A stretch of DNA of 7,331 nt, from the NCBI RefSeq assembly GCF_947253395.1, contig NZ_CAMXYY010000075.1:1-7331 (forward strand), given 5' to 3'. This stretch comes from an uncultured Olegusella sp. Lineage in GTDB: Bacteria; Actinomycetota; Coriobacteriia; Coriobacteriales; Atopobiaceae. The notes under the pieces are model-generated. The model did not search any database. It was not told the DNA's origin and was given only the letters and a program-made list of their open reading frames with translations. The position numbers were made by a program, and so were the translations under genes. Below are positions 5,617-7,331 of the stretch, one piece after another; position 1 is the first letter of the stretch; every line of letters begins with the position of its first letter.

Positions 5617-5694
5617 ATGCAAACCTTTCAGCAACTAAAGTTTCTAATCCAGTCGATCTCTTTGACTTTTAGGAAAAGAGAGCGTGGTATATAG
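5617..5694 (+). CDS. Small open frame, 25 residues, strong RBS (hypothetical)
   Basis: ATG 5617 is preceded by AGGAG at 5606-5610 with an ideal 6-nt spacer. The frame ends at TAG 5692-5694. The peptide begins MQTFQQLKFLIQSISLTF and finishes with a cationic RKRERG stretch, so it is a hydrophobic/amphipathic helix followed by a basic tail. That would fit a small membrane-active or leader peptide, but nothing in the sequence proves translation. It lies about 100 nt upstream of the ApeA-like gene on the same strand, just after a palindrome. A leftover of a lost gene is the alternative. I recognise no family. Confidence 0.35.
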   Translation: MQTFQQLKFLIQSISLTFRKRERGI

Positions 5695-5727
5695 CATTAG
5701 GATGGGAATTCCTGCAATAGAGGTTCT

Positions 5728-5757
5728 TTGGATAAGAATATAAAGGCTATACATAAT
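5728..5757 (+). promoter_or_regulatory. Weak promoter candidate for the ApeA-like gene
   Basis: TTGGAT (5728-5733) and CATAAT (5752-5757) are 18 bp apart in AT-rich DNA and would give a leader of about 30 nt before ATG 5793. The overlapping TATACA at 5748 with TTCTTT at 5724 is equally possible. A further candidate is TTGACT at 5662 with TATATA at 5688, but its 20-bp spacer is long. Confidence 0.3.
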
Positions 5758-5782
5758 GATTTTAATATTTGCCTAGTTTATG

Positions 5783-5787
5783 GGAGG
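5783..5787 (+). promoter_or_regulatory. Shine-Dalgarno GGAGG of the ApeA-like gene
   Basis: GGAGG, 5 nt before ATG 5793, selects this start over the in-frame TTG at 5769, which has no SD of its own. Confidence 0.8.
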
Positions 5788-5792
5788 TCCAG

Positions 5793-7301
5793 ATGAAAAC
5801 AACAAAATTTTATGCAGGATATTGGGCACGCACCCTAATAACGTTGGCAAATGCCTTAGGTTACCCCCTCTCTAAACTTCCAAAAAACTCACAGGTAGAT
5901 GAGCTAGAAAAAAGTAAAACCGATTGTTATGTTGGGGATATTACCTTTGATGGGGTACACCCACCGACTTTAGATATCCCAGTAGGATTCCTTCTGAATG
6001 AAATATTTTTTGAGGATTCAGAAGGAGTGCGATCTTCATGTGGCGAATTCGAATCTGCAGATGCTATCTATGGATTTGCACAACATGGCACATGGTATTG
6101 TCTGCGTGAAGTCGAAATGAAAAACTTTGTATCTTCCGCACCAGGTCTTGACTCACAAGTATTACGAGGAGTCTCTTTAACTGCTGCAAACAAGCCTATT
6201 TCAAATCATCCAACTGTAGATCGTATCTCTATAAGCTTAGATGGCTTGGGTTACTGGTTTCAAAAAAACCCGATAACAATAAGCTACAACAGACATGATA
6301 ACCAAGGTACTTCTAAGGTTGCCACCACAGACTACTCAATAAAATACAATTCATCGGGCGTCGGCATCATCACACTATTCAAAGACGATGAGATTACGAT
6401 AGAGATTCGTCAAAAAGTTAATAAAACTGGACACCCAACCTTAAGTAGCGGTATGTCAGTCAAAGTTGAGCATTACCTTGTTGTTGAATTAAATAATCCT
6501 TCAGATTTTGACGAGACTCTAGAAAAATGGATCTACCCTCTTCGTAATCTTATGACACTATTTTTAGGGAGATTCACTTCAATCAATTCAATAAGCGCGC
6601 ATGAATTTCATCAGGACTGCACGTTCAGCTATTACACTGCCTACGTTGATCCAGAATCCCCTATTAGCAGATCAGAAGCAGAGCAAATTCCCTTTCCATA
6701 CTCTCGGCTAGGAAGCCACACGCAAGAAATCTTGGGAAGATGGTTCAAGCTTGACCAAGATACAAAAAATGTATCAACAATAATTACGTCTCTAACAAAT
6801 AATTGGCGTATGCCCGTCGATTTAGAGTTTGTTGCATGTGCATCTGCGTTTGAGGCACTATCTAAGGTTAATCAGGACGAGAAATGTTTTGACGAAGAAA
6901 CATTTAATAGAGAATTCTCCCAAATGACAGCATCAATAAGTAATGAAAAATTCAAAAACTGGATTCAAAACCTCGTAAGAAATAGAAAGTCCGCAGGATC
7001 CCTTGCGCGTAGTCTTTTTACTCAACTAAAGCCATTTTCAGAATCTCTCATACCCAATAAGCGGCTCTTTTTACAAGATCATCGTGTATGTCGTAACACA
7101 TACGTACATCGAAGCGAAACGGGAAACTCCCAACTTTTGCGAGAGGTAGAGTTATATTTTCATACACAAGCAGTATGGCTACTAAGTTACGCAGCCATCC
7201 TAAACTTAATTGGCATACAGCCAGAAAAAATAAATAATGCCATCCAAGAAGCTGGGTACAAAGTTGGAGTCAGGGAGAAGATTAAAAATATGTATGAATA
7301 A
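5793..7301 (+). CDS. ApeA-like anti-phage HEPN protein (ApeA N-terminal domain plus HEPN RNase domain)
   Basis: A 502-residue soluble protein with the layout of ApeA. The N-terminal beta-rich domain (about residues 45-310) has family-type landmarks: YVGDITFDG, GTWYCLREVEM, VLRGVSL, then DRISISLDGLGYWF, and VEHYLVVELNNP leading into the helix PLRNLMTLFLGR. A GRWFKL segment links to an all-helical HEPN domain (about 335-485) with LEFVACASAFEAL and the HEPN nuclease motif R434-N435-x-x-x-H439 (CRNTYVHRSE, nt 7089-7118). HEPN proteins with R-x4-6-H are metal-independent RNases, and ApeA of E. coli is reported to stop phage growth by abortive infection. The motif is intact, so an active enzyme is expected; this is inference. 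The gene appears monocistronic and reads more AT-rich than the lipoprotein genes beside it, which hints at horizontal gain. A different ApeA-domain function is the alternative. Confidence 0.85.
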   Translation: MKTTKFYAGYWARTLITLANALGYPLSKLPKNSQVDELEKSKTDCYVGDITFDGVHPPTLDIPVGFLLNEIFFEDSEGVRSSCGEFESADAIYGFAQHGTWYCLREVEMKNFVSSAPGLDSQVLRGVSLTAANKPISNHPTVDRISISLDGLGYWFQKNPITISYNRHDNQGTSKVATTDYSIKYNSSGVGIITLFKDDEITIEIRQKVNKTGHPTLSSGMSVKVEHYLVVELNNPSDFDETLEKWIYPLRNLMTLFLGRFTSINSISAHEFHQDCTFSYYTAYVDPESPISRSEAEQIPFPYSRLGSHTQEILGRWFKLDQDTKNVSTIITSLTNNWRMPVDLEFVACASAFEALSKVNQDEKCFDEETFNREFSQMTASISNEKFKNWIQNLVRNRKSAGSLARSLFTQLKPFSESLIPNKRLFLQDHRVCRNTYVHRSETGNSQLLREVELYFHTQAVWLLSYAAILNLIGIQPEKINNAIQEAGYKVGVREKIKNMYE

Positions 7302-7331
7302 TCAACAATAATCGTCTGTACTCAGATATCC
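7302..7331. other. Window end, no feature seen
   Basis: Thirty bases after the stop of the ApeA-like gene show no hairpin, adapter or start of a gene. Confidence 0.6.

Noticed and set aside
5769..5771. TTG start for the ApeA-like protein
   Set aside because: No SD before it; GGAGG lies 5 nt before ATG 5793.

Overview
The window looks like the end of a draft contig from a Gram-positive bacterium of moderate-to-low G+C content. The Shine-Dalgarno sites are strong AGGAG types, there are two lipoproteins with type II signal peptides, and the PTS operon is of the ascorbate/galactitol type. The style of the lipoproteins and operon would fit Coriobacteriia such as Atopobium/Olsenella relatives, but that is only a guess. 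Bases 1-48 are not biological. They match the end of the Illumina P5 oligo, a 10-base index and the complete Nextera read-1 adapter with the Tn5 mosaic end.

Bases 49-3113 hold a plus-strand PTS operon with very short gene junctions. It starts with the C-terminal end of an EIIA-domain protein, probably a BglG-type PRD regulator cut by the contig end. An EIIB of the UlaB type, an EIIC of the UlaA/SgaT type and a TrpA-like TIM-barrel protein follow, and a 15-bp-stem terminator closes the operon. No trpB or other trp gene is visible, and the catalytic Asp60 of TrpA is Glu here. A catabolic sugar-phosphate lyase is therefore a more attractive guess than tryptophan synthesis.

Bases 3114-3621 carry no intact gene. 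They contain a decayed N-terminus of a GntR-family regulator on the minus strand (frameshift plus stop), head to head with a start-less plus-strand open frame that runs into a second hairpin terminator. This looks like a deletion scar between gene fragments.

Bases 3622-5439 encode two minus-strand lipoproteins of unknown function. Each has a C-terminal domain resembling the FxLYD/Ig-like domains of Gram-positive surface proteins. A hairpin lies between them.

Bases 5440-5792 are a divergent intergenic region with three successive dyad symmetries and a 25-codon small open frame that has a very good ribosome binding site. Downstream, bases 5793-7301 encode an ApeA-like protein: an ApeA N-terminal domain followed by a HEPN domain with the RNase motif R-N-x-x-x-H. 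ApeA is a known single-gene abortive-infection anti-phage factor in E. coli, so this is the most likely defence element of the window. The last 30 bases hold nothing recognisable.
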